A DNA stretch of 64,000 bases from Kazachstania africana CBS 2517 (lineage: Eukaryota > Ascomycota > Saccharomycetes > Saccharomycetales > Saccharomycetaceae): assembly GCF_000304475.1 (NCBI RefSeq), contig NC_018941.1:1-64000 (forward strand), given 5' to 3'. Position numbers and translations under genes: made by a program. The notes beneath the pieces were generated by a model. That model was not told the DNA's origin. It saw only the letters and a list, made by a program, of their open reading frames with translations, and searched no databases. Numbering within the stretch: the stretch's first letter is position 1; each line of letters begins with the position of its first letter. Of the stretch, positions 24,320 through 35,463 are shown piece by piece.

Positions 24320-25172
24320 TTGTTCCATGGCCCCAAGGAAGCCTCCATCAATTACTTTTTCTTAGCCTCTGATAACCCCTTTGGCCCTTCGAATGAACTT
24401 TATAGACTTTACATTACCTATATTGTGATGAATAATTTATGTGCAGATTATCGAATCGCAGCCCCTTCTATCGCCGATCAAGACAAAAATACAAATATTA
24501 TGGGAATATGTATTATCACTAAAAATAGATTTCGCCTTTTTGGTTTTGATGCTGATGTTAAAGGGCCACATGTTCATCTTGATAGTGATCTTTTTGTTCA
24601 TTTAGGTACGATGTTCGGTGGATCAGTGGTTATTAATGGTACCCTTCCGCCAATCAATGAGTATGAAGTCTCAAGTTTATATGACTGGTTCATGGAGCAA
24701 AGGGTGTTCATAATGCATGTTGCTGACAATGACAAACAACCGCTCTGCGTTATCCAAAATATCAACGACTGACATGATATCTTCTATTGCTATGTCTATC
24801 AGTAATATTTGGTCTAGTGACTATGAGTCGCTATCTGCTGCAGATGGTAGTTTTGGAGGTTACCTAATGGTGGAGGAAGAGAGAATCAATTATGTAATTT
24901 ATAGGTATTCGAAGAATAAAAGAGAATCGAGTTCCTTTTCCGCTTTCAATGCCGAGGCTACTGAATTAAACAGACTTCTTATCGAAGCTCTCCATACAGA
25001 AATCCCAAACAATACAATAGGGTCATGTCTTTCATTCTTTCATAACGGGCCTTCAGCTGTTTATATTAAATTCCTCGAGGCTGAAAGCGAGCTGACTTTC
25101 GATGATATACGTTGTGAAGGTATGATGAGATGGGGTGTCTTGGGCATTATTTGCTATATCTTCATTACATAA
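24320..25172 (+). pseudogene. Damaged tandem copy of the secreted-protein gene
   Basis: Two overlapping frames (24320-24772 and 24717-25172) together align with the gene at 23222. NELYRLYITY matches DDLYRPYITF, INYVIYRYSKN matches FGYIIYKYSKN, and the LLIEAL and C...FFH landmarks also correspond. The frames are shifted relative to each other, with the break somewhere in 24717-24772. No signal peptide is seen upstream of 24320. Two of the conserved cysteines of the first copy are missing in the GHGC region. This is best read as a decayed tandem duplicate, with protein-level divergence large enough for an old duplication. Confidence 0.65.
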
Positions 25173-26742
25173 AGCACATACAAAGAAATATAATTAAAGG
25201 GTACCTTTTCAGTAATTCGTCCCCTAATGAAACTTGGGTGTATTTCTTAAAGAGATTCCTTTCATAGCTCGTTGAATTTTGTTATGGGTTTGGTGTCTAC
25301 GCCATGTGAAACTTCTTGCTCAAACCTAATTTCTTTTGAATTCACTGATTAGCAACAACTAAAATTAAGAAGCTCCTATAACAGAAACTCGAAAAGTCCT
25401 TGCATGAACTAGATCTACCGGAACTGAGATATACCATTGTATCTAAAATACTACATTGGAACCTTCAATTTTCAACCATCGATGATGCAAACTACTGCAT
25501 TGGCTGTCGGACCAACCCTGAGACGCTAAATAGTTCCACAACAATATAGTTGCTAATAGGTGAAGTGTTATTAGAGGCGGACAAAAGGTAACAATAGGAT
25601 GCAAATATGAATCAATAGGATGATTTTCCTTAATTATCTTATACAGAGAAAAATATAATCAAATATAGTTTCTAGTAATATTTGATGTGAATTTATATAG
25701 TTTATTGTATTAAAAGGAATTGACTCCCTTTGCATATTGAGTGACTCTTAACAGTAGAAGTTAGCCTAGCCTTTGTTCTTTGCTTTTAATATACATTAAG
25801 CATTGGACGCCTTTTAACAAATTCAACAACTCACGACTTCATAGGCTGACAGTACTACGATTATACATCTAAAATAGCGAATATTTCAGAGTATTCTACT
25901 TGCGCAGATTGCCATCGAGCACGCGCCAAGCGTTACTTCGATTGCACCGTCCCCCATTCGCGTCAATTTCCCTGTTGCTCTGCGTCTTTCACCCCCCCCC
26001 ACCAAATTCCCGTTTACAGAATCGCAAAAGTGAAAAACTTTTGGCCCTGAAAAAAGGCAGGTTTCCAAAAATAGAAAAGAAATCTAAGCTTCTCAGGTAT
26101 CTATACAATATTTTTTATTCTTGATAATAAATACGTCATACTGTTGGTCGTCTTTAGATCGAAAAGTCGATGTGGAAAAGATAGATAACTTTGTACAACT
26201 ATTAAACGATTATTATCTGCACAGGAGAAGGTAAAAGAGCTATATGCTCAAGATGAAACACTAATGAAGAAACAAAACGAACATAGACTTCCACGCTTAC
26301 CATTGAAACTTGGCGGTAAAAGTGCAATTCGCTTAGCCAATTAAGGTTCCTAGTCCAAAGTTGCCTTAGCGTAAACTTTTATAAATTCTGAAAATCAAGC
26401 GTGAAAAGCATTTGCAATAGCGGGTAAAAAAGTTTCTACATTAGGCTCTGTGTACTTAAGTCTTCTGCTCATAGTTTGTTTTAATTCACTTTGTACTTCC
26501 CTAAGAATATGCCTAATGGCGAAGAATATAATAAATACACTTCTTGCAGCTATAAGGTTCCTTTTCAAATCTATCTTTCTTTCCAACAAAATACTACAGC
26601 ACCTACTAAAGTTCAGTAATTTTGTTCTGGCTTATACTACCGGCAACACTTTAACCCATTAGAAGATGGCCACGCATACTGGAACAACTTTATTTAATGC
26701 AGCAGTGAATAAAAATTTTCCAAATGCGAAGCAATTTATTGA
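25173..26742. other. Intergenic stretch with local GC-rich patch
   Basis: No gene seen. Bases about 25900-26030 are unusually GC-rich for the window and include a run of ten C at 25991-26000. Open frames here (25886-26124) are low-complexity and opposite one another. TATA-like GTATAAAAGG at 26751-26760 marks the promoter of the next relic. Confidence 0.4.
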
Positions 26743-26832
26743 ATTGAAAAGTATAAAAGGTGGCTAAAACTGGGTGTTTCTAAAATAATATATTATCCAT
26801 TAAGGTATAATCAGATCACTGGTAATAGATTA

Positions 26833-27725
26833 TTGCAGTTCTCAAATTGCTTTAAGAATGTCGTTCTGGCGGTATTTATACTCGCAAGCTCTGTTGCAGC
26901 CTTAAGGTATAATAAAAGGGGTCACTATAGCTTTCGCGGCGGCAAAGTTGTTATTGACATTGGATGGGACACCGTTGCTGGATGGACTGGTATGGTTGCT
27001 GCTATTTGCAAAAAGTGTGCCGCGAGTAACCTTTGCTGCCTCGGCGGTGCTATTTTGACGACTATAGTTGCTGCGGCAGTCGCCATAAGTTTCGACAGTT
27101 CAGCGGGAGGATCAACTGATTATTACACTAAAAGAGGTCTTAGTGATATGGTAAACGTTACTTATGAAATGAGAAACTGGACGGAATCCTTTACTGCATC
27201 AGGTCTTCAATTAATTTCTGCCTTTAATCTCACTGATACATATGAAAAGAGAGATGATAATGTTTTGCCTCTGCAGCCATATATTCATTTCAGCAGTGAA
27301 TACGGTAATCATGTGGCAGTGAATTTCGGTGATGGGACTTTAAATCATTGGCAGAAGCCATCCTGAATTCAGAACCAAATTCGCCATACATTTCGCAAAA
27401 TATAACCAAACGAAGCGAAATGCCAGGTGACGATGGTTTTCAAGTGACATATGTTACGTACAATTACGATAATGTGAACAAAGATGTTTCTAACAGCTTT
27501 ATTGAAAATTACAGTGCTGAATATAAAGATGACATCACAGCAAATATAGATGATGCTATGGTTAATCACAGAGGTTGGAAGTATTGCGCAATGTTTGGTG
27601 AAGGAGGTTCAGGAAGTGATACAGATCTAGAAAGTGGAGCTACAGCCATAGCTGCACACGGTGAAATTTATTTTAACACATATGGAGGTATTGACAATGA
27701 ATGTAACAATGTTTTAGGCTCTTGA
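26833..27725 (+). pseudogene. K1-type killer-toxin-like precursor, copy 2, start lost and frameshifted
   Basis: Plus-strand relic in two frames (26833-27366 and 27348-27725). The first frame begins with a clear secretory signal core (VVLAVFILASSVAA), but the codon where a start is expected is TTG (26833), and no in-frame ATG lies between the upstream stop at 26740 and the signal. Dibasic Lys-Arg sites follow at residues 28-29, 100-101 and 139-140. Between the first two are two hydrophobic segments separated by a Cys cluster (CKKCAASNLCC), the layout of the K1 alpha region. The shift to the second frame falls in 27331-27363. The C-terminal part has a further Lys-Arg, a cysteine, and ends with NTYGGIDNEC as in the other copies. 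Two independent lesions make it a pseudogene. Confidence 0.6.
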
Positions 27726-28108
27726 CCAGTCTGAAATTTCGTTATCTAGGCATATTAGCTGCAAAATCATGGCCCTCGAAGTTCATATTTTACATTGTCT
27801 AAATTTTTATATTTTTATCTAATAAAACTATTATTATTTTTCCAAAAATTGGCGTGTTTAATAGAGCGGACGGAATCTATAGGTAAAGAAGGATAAGGCA
27901 GGAAAAAGGGAACAAGCTGTCAGAAAGATAAGTTTCTTTACCCGAAAAATCTCATGAAAAAAAAGTCTGGACGAAAACTTGAATAAACCCTACTAATTTA
28001 AAGGTATGCCTCGAGTAAACTTAGTTGTTGACATATATTTTTAAAAAAACTGAGTAAAGAAAATCTCTTTATACTTCGTTGATTAGATTTATATTCTCTA
28101 AAGCCAAA

Positions 28109-29870
28109 ATGGCAATTTTCAAAAATGTTGTGGGCTCATGCTTATCTGAACTAAGCCAACTAAATATAAAAAGAAATCTACAGGATCCCTTGATTCCGCA
28201 GTTGAGAGTCAACTAATTGGCTCCATACCATGCAATTCGTTCAGTAGTATACCCTATAGTAGTTTAGATACAAACATATCGACTCCAACGTCTGAGAAGC
28301 AGAAAGTTGATTATGAGCTCAAAGAGCTGAATGTTGAGGGTCAATTAGCTCTAAGAATCATATCCAGTCACATTTTAAGATTTCTGTCATTCAAAAAACT
28401 AGGTTTCGCAGTCGACACTGTAAAAGAGATTTATTCATATGAGGCAGCAGTAGCACTTCATAAACCACACTACAAACATATATTTTCTCGAAGAATGCTC
28501 GTCCCCTCCGGGTTATATTCATGGATATTTGAGTAACAAAACGCTCGTAGGGAAGACATGTCAAAAAAAGCAATTTTATTTGTATATGCACTTATTTGAA
28601 GCCAACAGACAAATTCGATTTCGCGATGTAGCAAACCTTGCAACGACATGACGTTCTAATTTTGGGTAAATGCCCATAAGAGAAGAGCTCTTCATTCAGT
28701 GGTGGAAAGGCGAAAAATGTGCAGCTTAGCTGAAGACGAAAAGGACAGTATAATCCTGAATGCTTCTAATCCCAAAATCCGAATTAAATCTAAAGTGGAT
28801 GAGCTTGGCTATTTTTTGGATAAACGCAATAGCCTCATCTGTATTCGTGATGAAAGGACATACAATCACTACTGAAAGAGACCTAAAAGCCCGTATCACA
28901 GGAACACTTCAATGTTTAAAACAGCTACATCGTATACCCAGGTCTTTTATCATTTACCGAATACCAAATGGATAACTTTATGGGCATGATATTAACGATG
29001 TACAATCCAGAAGAGAATAAACTCATGTTGGCATACTCTCCTTTGTGTCCTTTCATAAGCTGAATGCCTCAGCACTGCAACTCTCGCTGAGGAACTCGAA
29101 GATCTCTTCGACTTTTATCCTAGTTTGCATGGAAGAACTTAGCACGTCAACGAATAATGGAGCAACTATACTGAAGCACCTAATAGATCTGGAAAAATTA
29201 AATATTCTTGGTTCACAATTTTTGGGGCATGTCCCATGTTTGTTCTACAGTATGAATTTAACTAATGGCTGCCCTTTTCTAAGAGTTGAAGATGTAGAAG
29301 CAGATGGGATAGATGACTACTCTGAAATCAAATAACTGGAGTTGGCAACAGTAAAATTTCAATTAACAGAGGGAATTAAAACTGGTGTAATAAAAGAGGA
29401 TCAGTTGCTCTGTATTTTGCCTGTATATCCCGTAAGGATGCCGATTTTGATGTCATAGGTGGTGAGCAAATCACAGACTATGTCAATGAATATGTTAATC
29501 TGAAATCAATGATCAACTGGCACAATATAAGCTGAAAACGAGTATAAAAAAGCGTTATGTAGGGAATCTTGTGAAAGGCCGGCAAATTTCATTTGAACAA
29601 AGCCTGGAAATCGAAATCAACTTCTACAACAAGATGGGTATCAGCTTTGGATCCTTTTTAAGGTTGGGGAGCTGAGGTCCGTATTGTATGAAATTAATTG
29701 TAACAAAGACCATGAACTTAAATTTGAAACAGAAAAAAATATGATGGTTTGTGGCCTGTTGCTGCGAGTTATATCATTCGGGCAGCTATTCAAAACTCTT
29801 TTTAATGATTCATGTACAGTAAAATGCCCAGTTCATTGCCTCCTTTCCTATAATATAAAAGACTAATGGA
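28109..29870 (+). pseudogene. Unidentified, multiply frameshifted gene
   Basis: A series of short plus-strand frames in different phases look like one decayed protein. The first begins at an ATG at 28109 (MAIFKNVVGSCLSEL) and stops near 28216. The next, open without ATG from about 28151 to 28534, includes NVEGQLALRIISSHI. Further pieces are at 28718-28876 (from an ATG, with VDELGYFLDKRNSLICIRDE), 29045-29335 and 29684-29866. I do not recognise the family. No transmembrane or signal segment stands out. It may be a gene of the subtelomeric repertoire or part of a mobile element. The assignment to a single former gene is inferred from strand, order and spacing. Confidence 0.4.
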
Positions 29871-30384
29871 GAAAAAAAAATGGTTTATTCAACAGAAGGT
29901 AACAACCGCTTTAGGCGCGCGAATGATTTGGATGAGCTTCTTTTAAGTAATGCCAGGATTTCTATGAAAAGATCAAAAGATGCAGAAGACATGTATTCTT
30001 TTTAGCAATATCCAAGAGATGCTGTTTAGCGGCCAAATTGGACGAATTATAATACTTTCCAGAAAATAAACATTTCCTTTTTACAGCTGGTAGTAAAATT
30101 ACTCGTCTCGAAATATGATATATCCAAAAGGCATACTCATTTACTTTGGAAAGCTAATTTTCATGGAAAGTATCTGTCTCTTACTTCAGAAGTGTTCTCG
30201 TTCAGGCGTCATGAAATGTAGCTACTTTTTATTAGTATGACCGTAGAAATGGCATAATAACATTGACTAAAAGATCACGGCGAGTTTTAGGATGGTCTGC
30301 ATAAAAGACTTGTATTTTTGAATTTACATGTAGAATTAAATAGTAGAGCAGCTTTCAAAAGCTAGATGTTTTGAATAGCATTGT
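29871..30384. other. Intergenic stretch
   Basis: No gene seen; 3' flank of the Bxi1-like gene on the minus strand and the tail of the preceding relic. Confidence 0.35.
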
Positions 30385-31170
30385 TCATTTGATCCATTTT
30401 AGAAACTGTGGAAATATCGTAATAATACATATAAAAAGAAAAAGTGCATCTGGGCAACCCTTGATTGGACCAAAGTTCCGCAACATAGAAGCAAATACGA
30501 AAATTGGGTACATTCCTAAGAACAGTGCTGACCATATATTATATGCTAAAGAACAACTAATTCCTTGATCGATTAAAATAACAAAGAAGACAGTACCGAG
30601 CAAGACGCTAGTTATCCATAGCACCAGAATTTCCTTTGAAATAATAAACCCCATTTTCCCTCCAACTCTTGTATCACAAACGATTCCTGCAATAAGGAAC
30701 ACAATTATTGAAGAGGTTATCAAAGATTTGAACCGAGCATCGAAGTCTTCATTTAGCAAAGATAATCGAGTGAATTGATAAGAATAAGCTAAAGTATAGA
30801 TGAAATAGAGTACTCGTTGCTTGATGGTTAATTCGTAGAATCTCACAGAGGCATTCTTTTTCAGCAGTGACTCTTCATCTAGGATTTGTTTTTCAGAAGT
30901 GGCATTCCAAGGTGAGTATATAAGAAATAGTATTGATGCTGTTCCAATTACACCACTCAAAGGAGACAACCAGTTGTTTTTACTAATAAATATTGATACT
31001 GCTTTCCAGTGGAAGATACACTCTGCGAAAACAAGTACGAATATGACCTGAGCTGCTAAGATAGCGTAGACCTTACGACGAAAAATTCTCATCACAGCAA
31101 AATTATATGGATGTTCCCCTTCTTCTCCAGGAATATTATATTTCGGATATGTTTGTAGTGTGTCCGCCAT
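30385..31170 (-). CDS. Divergent Bxi1-like (TMBIM/BAX-inhibitor) membrane protein, copy 2
   Basis: A 261-residue membrane protein starting at an ATG, paralogous to the gene at 14549-15373. Both share the entry motif RRKVYAILAAQVIFV / HLRVYSLLSAQVLFI, a later IKQRVLYFIYTLAYSYQF / GQQVIFFISTLAHCYRF helix, the VCDTRVGGKM / VCDTKFGDKM loop and the same order of about seven hydrophobic segments. The C-terminus ends in a hydrophobic segment plus Lys. It is intact although nearly everything around it is decayed, which argues for selection or recent duplication. It lies between killer-toxin-like copies 2 and 3. The Bxi1/TMBIM assignment rests on the first-helix motif, helix count and length; subcellular site and function are unknown. 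Confidence 0.68.
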   Translation of the reverse strand: MADTLQTYPKYNIPGEEGEHPYNFAVMRIFRRKVYAILAAQVIFVLVFAECIFHWKAVSIFISKNNWLSPLSGVIGTASILFLIYSPWNATSEKQILDEESLLKKNASVRFYELTIKQRVLYFIYTLAYSYQFTRLSLLNEDFDARFKSLITSSIIVFLIAGIVCDTRVGGKMGFIISKEILVLWITSVLLGTVFFVILIDQGISCSLAYNIWSALFLGMYPIFVFASMLRNFGPIKGCPDALFLFICIITIFPQFLKWIK

Positions 31171-31643
31171 AACGAATTATACAACCTATAGTAATATGAT
31201 TCTACCTTCCTGGGATGATTAAAAGAAGATCGAGAAATTTTTTCTTTTAAAATGGTTTTTCGAGATATCTAGATTAAAAAAGGGGCTGTTCAAGTGAAAA
31301 AGCCTTTTGTCATATACAAGAGCTTTTTAGCAACTAGAAAAATACAAGCGGTGCCAAATTCGATGATATTGAGAACGGATCTGGAAAGAGAGCAATTTAC
31401 GATGCACAAGCCATTTAGAGGAAATGTTTACCTCTCCCTCTCGAGAAGGAAACTGACTCCAGTAGAAAGTCGGACGGCAATTAAAATAGATTTGCCCGCA
31501 TATACTTTAAGTCATATATTCGAATGCTTGGTATATTATCTATAATATATTAAGCTTTTTTCAAGGGCGTACTAAGCTATGCCTTAAATAGAAAATGAAT
31601 GTTTCTTCGGTTTCCGGATCAATGTGCAATAGGCCTTTTGCAA
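31171..31643. other. Intergenic stretch, promoter side of Bxi1-like copy 2
   Basis: No gene seen. A plus-strand 83-codon frame (31294-31545) has no family features. Confidence 0.3.
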
Positions 31644-32430
31644 CTATTGCTTCCTTAGGGCATTTCCTGTTATATTGATGAAACAGAAACTTAGAATTAA
31701 TATTTGGAGCAAATATACTGCTAGAAGAAGCCGTTGAGAAGTTATGATCTGATTACAGAATGGAGAAGTCCTCTGAGAAGTTATTCTTTTGAGCTCGAAA
31801 CGTACACATACCAGCAAAAGGATATTTTGTATCTCTAAAGGATCATATGCGGTATTAGTGCAACAATTACTATAGCTGGAAAAAGTACTATAATATTCAA
31901 AGAAGGAATAATATACAAAAGAACTAATGAAGCCAAGGGAGCGCTTCGGAAAGATTATGCTGTATCTAGGTAATTTCCTATTTATTGCGTCAATTTGATA
32001 ATGCCATTCTTCGTTTTCATCCTTTCCATTCATGCCCTTTTCTATAATAAAAACTCCATTAAAAGCATCTGCAATTTGTTGGTCTAAAACTTGGGATCTG
32101 TGGTTAGACAACGTGTCAGTGCGAAATAACCCAATGTCACACTTTCTGTTTTTATTGTAAGTAGACTGGATAAAGAACAACTTTGATACTGGATCAACAA
32201 AGACATTTCTAGACTTACCAGCGAAGTCGAGAAGACTCAATTCAGTGAATGAAAGAGAAAGCAGGAGCTATCCAAATAATTGTGATCAACAGCTTTGTAA
32301 GGCGGTTGATGACCTTCTCGATGGAGCAAGTAGTTTCAGAATTTTCACTTTCTGATGATATTCCCCATCTAACTCTGGGGCTTGAGATAGACGTAGCAGG
32401 AATAACCTCAAAAATGCTCAACAAAGTACT
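31644..32430 (-). pseudogene. Subtelomeric helicase element, N-terminal relic (copy C)
   Basis: Minus-strand relic whose DNA from about 31985 to 32240 aligns closely with 12795-13115 of the longest helicase relic. Both encode SKLFFIQSTYN, then IGLFR.D.LS..RSQVL, then FNVVFIIE / FNGVFIIE, then an EW.YQI.AI.R.L motif. Upstream (32242-32424) the frame matches the preceding part of copy B less clearly. After INRKLPRYSIIFP the sequence leaves the helicase alignment and continues in a different, partly hydrophobic frame to 31644. No DEAH box or second motor domain is present. This copy lacks an insertion of about 90 bases that copy B carries. Confidence 0.55.
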
Positions 32431-33358
32431 GGCAGTATGATCCTAGGTATTTTAATATGAATTACCAAGCGTGGAGTTTGAATGGTTGAGTGACAACAGT
32501 AAAAGTATCTGTTTTCTCGAATATCCGATGCTCGAGAAAAAGAGATTTGATAGAATTCATTCAAAGAAATGAACAGGTCAACTAAGATATGTAACTTACA
32601 TTAACAATGAACCTCAAAGCTGACAGAATTGAATATGCTGATTTCATAGAACGAAAGGAAAAAAATGCTAAAAAAGGTGAGTACCGTATTACTGACCAGC
32701 GCTCCTTCCATCAGACTACTGTTATTCCCTTCTGGTTTACCAAAGACCTATAGATTAGATTGTGCTAACACCAATTACTCTTGAGCAGCTTTCTTGAGCT
32801 GAATCTTCCTTCAAAATGGAATATCTTTCAAAGGCTCAGAATTGCCTTCTTTCCATGCATGAAACAACACTATACGCCTACTATCAATGGTATATTATGT
32901 TAAGAATAATACGGAATATTATCTCCAACTTTTACGAGGTATTGAAAACATTCGTAACTATGAACTTGTTTCCATTTATGTCAACTATTTTTCCATTCAA
33001 ACTATGTAAAATAGACTCATCCAACCAGTCAAGTATCTCTGATGGTATGCAATACTCAAGGTGTCTGATTTTTCATTAAAATCATTAGAATTTGTTTTCA
33101 CTCCAACATCCTACATTGTCTGCCTTTTGAATCCCTCCGACCATTCATAGAAGCTCGCTCTATAATGCAACGAATAAGAGGATACAAGTGTATAAAGCAC
33201 TCCATTTCTATGGTACTGAAATGAAGTTAACACACCTAACTTTTTCTATTCCGGAGAAAAGTTTGAACTATGAGACATCCCATCAGACCGGGATGATACA
33301 ACCACACAAATGCATTCAGAAAACAGTTCCACGATTTCTTTCATCAATACTACACCAT
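32431..33358. other. Gene-free stretch
   Basis: Short frames only (32816-33079, 33188-33403), none with recognisable features. Confidence 0.3.
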
Positions 33359-34025
33359 TCAACCAAGGAAAAACGTTTGTTGATAGTAACTTCTATTGAT
33401 TGACTCTAATATTTTAGCTATGTGTTGATTGTTTACTTTTCTTGATGCCGTTGAAGAATAGGACAAGTTCGTCAAGATCTTAATTTCGCTTTTATCTAAT
33501 TCGGGCAAAAAAAACAAAATTTTGTAGCGAGATGTATCAGTAAGTGTAGGTACATGATATGAAGAGGATAAAATCCTGATCTCTGCTCCATTGATAGGTG
33601 TAATGTGTGTTAGCAACAGTAGAAGACGATGAACATGGTTAGTGAGCTCGCAGGAGAACAGAACTCATGGCCAATTACTCTCAATCAGAAGGATAGAACG
33701 CTAGAGTCCGGTATAGTTCCATCTATTGAGGACAATATTATGAGTTACATCGGGACAAGTTATACTAGTTGTTCGAATACAAATGGTGACTACTTGTATT
33801 TTCAAACAGAATGATGGCTCTTCTATAAAGACAATGATGTTGAAACCGGCAGTGAAAGGGCGCGTATAATACCATACTACGAGGTACCCTTATATAAGAA
33901 TCTAAAACCGTACTACTTAAATTTGTATATGATTCATAAACGTTTATAAAACCGCCAATATCTCGCAACTTCTGACATTGAGATGTCAAATCCACGTCTT
34001 TCAGGCCCAGACGACCAACGAACAC
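33359..34025 (-). pseudogene. Unidentified coding relic
   Basis: Two minus-strand frames, 33765-34025 (GRLGLKDVDLTSQCQKLRDI) and 33359-33616 (HVPTLTDTSRYKILFFLPEL), have protein-like composition and follow each other in order, with closed frames between them. I do not recognise the family. They lie upstream of helicase copy C on the same strand and could be its far N-terminal part or a separate gene. Confidence 0.3.
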
Positions 34026-34140
34026 GCAGTTTAGTCAATTCTAACCTCTACTCTGGAGAAGAATAAGAGAAGTTAAAACTTTTGCTACTGTTAAAACATA
34101 TCAATGCTGGAAATGCGGCTTTGAGAAACTATTTTGTTTA

Positions 34141-34172
34141 GGTATATATATAAATATATATATATATATTCT
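34141..34172. repeat. TA microsatellite
   Basis: Alternating TA tract of about 30 bases. It sits roughly 180 bases beyond the 3' end of the minus-strand toxin-like relic. Confidence 0.8.
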
Positions 34173-34353
34173 CACTTCCAGAGATGAGTAACTTACTTGG
34201 TGTACGTAAGATCGGAACATTCAGGCCTCTAGGAAAAAAGCATTCCTCTTTTTTTCTTAGCCCCTTTTCTCGGTTCTGATTCTTCTTATTTTTTCTCTTT
34301 TATAAATGTATGTGGGCGGACAATGCACTACTGCTTATGATAAGGTAACAGGA

Positions 34354-35463
34354 CTAGCCATCTTCGCACACTGTATCGAGCCCACCATATTGGTTGTAGT
34401 AAACCTCTCCTACCATGGCTGACTCAACTGTACGTTGTGAACTGAAGCCCCAAGACAGGCAGAGTTTCTCATAATAGGCATAGCAGCTGTAACTATTAGT
34501 GCACGACTGCACGCTAACAACCTGGCTAAATACGTCGCTGGTAGCCCATTCTTTGCCAGCGGTAGTGAACTCGCCCCAGTCCCTCAGGTCCTGTATATAT
34601 CCGCTGTTACCTCCCCACGCAGTGTAAGACACCTATATTGAGCCAGTATCTCTCATTGTGAAAGTACTGTTGGAGTTCGCAGCGTTGCCTAGCATGTGAG
34701 ATGCACCTGCTTCCAGCACTGCCGTCACATCTCCCACGTCATATAGGGCCGTGTAGTGAAATTGTGGGCCTTGAGTATGTATATAATAACCGAGTGCTGC
34801 CTCTCCTATGTCGGTTGAATTATAGAGAGCTCTTACTGTCACATTGTGATGAGGGTCTAGATCATACGCAATCACAGCATCCACATCCTCATAGTTGCCA
34901 GTCAGGTTATGGCCGAGCCCTACTCCAAGCTCGTGTATTGCCCAGTAAGTCCCGATCTGGTCTCTTTTGACTAGTCCTGCAGGCAGAACTGCATTCTCGT
35001 TAGTATAGAACCATCCTGCGTCTTTTCCGTACGAACTGATGGCTACCGATGCGAATAGTCCTGTAACAGTTATTGCCCCCAAAGTAACACAGAGCTTGGT
35101 CTCCGATTTATAATCCGACACCGACTCAACGCCGAAAAGCGCTAGCCACCAGTCCGAACATTTCGAACCGGAGAGATATCCTGTTCCTGCTGGTATTAGT
35201 CCAAAGATTGTTATAGCTCCTTTAACAACTGCCGATTGCCATTTATTCAAAGTTCTTGCTGCAAATCTAAACCTGCTACAGCGACAGGATAAGCGTACTG
35301 CCATAGGAAATAAACCTATTACATCTCTAACGAACCACCAGCTAAGCATCATTATATGAAGTGAAAATACCATAACCGCCGAATCATACAAAAATCTACG
35401 TATAGTGAAATCCCTTATTTGTGGTACTTCGCGTACACGTTGCTGCGGAGGTGTATTACCCAT
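34354..35463 (-). pseudogene. K1-type killer-toxin-like precursor, copy 3, single in-frame TAG
   Basis: A minus-strand gene with an ATG at 35463 and one continuous phase to 34354, interrupted only by a TAG at 34633-34635. It encodes 276 codons before the stop and 92 after it. Features in order: a hydrophobic N-terminal segment (residues about 28-56), two further hydrophobic segments (about 78-98 and 124-143) bracketing a Cys-bearing loop (KCSDWW to TKLC), a Kex2-type Lys-Arg at 166-167, and Asn sequons. At 270-271 there is Met-Arg where copy 1 has Lys-Arg. The part after the TAG carries VQSCTNS and ends YGGLDTVCEDG, matching copies 1 and 2. The TAG makes it a probable pseudogene; its context is not that of known readthrough sites. 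Killer-toxin-like assignment is by layout. Confidence 0.6.
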
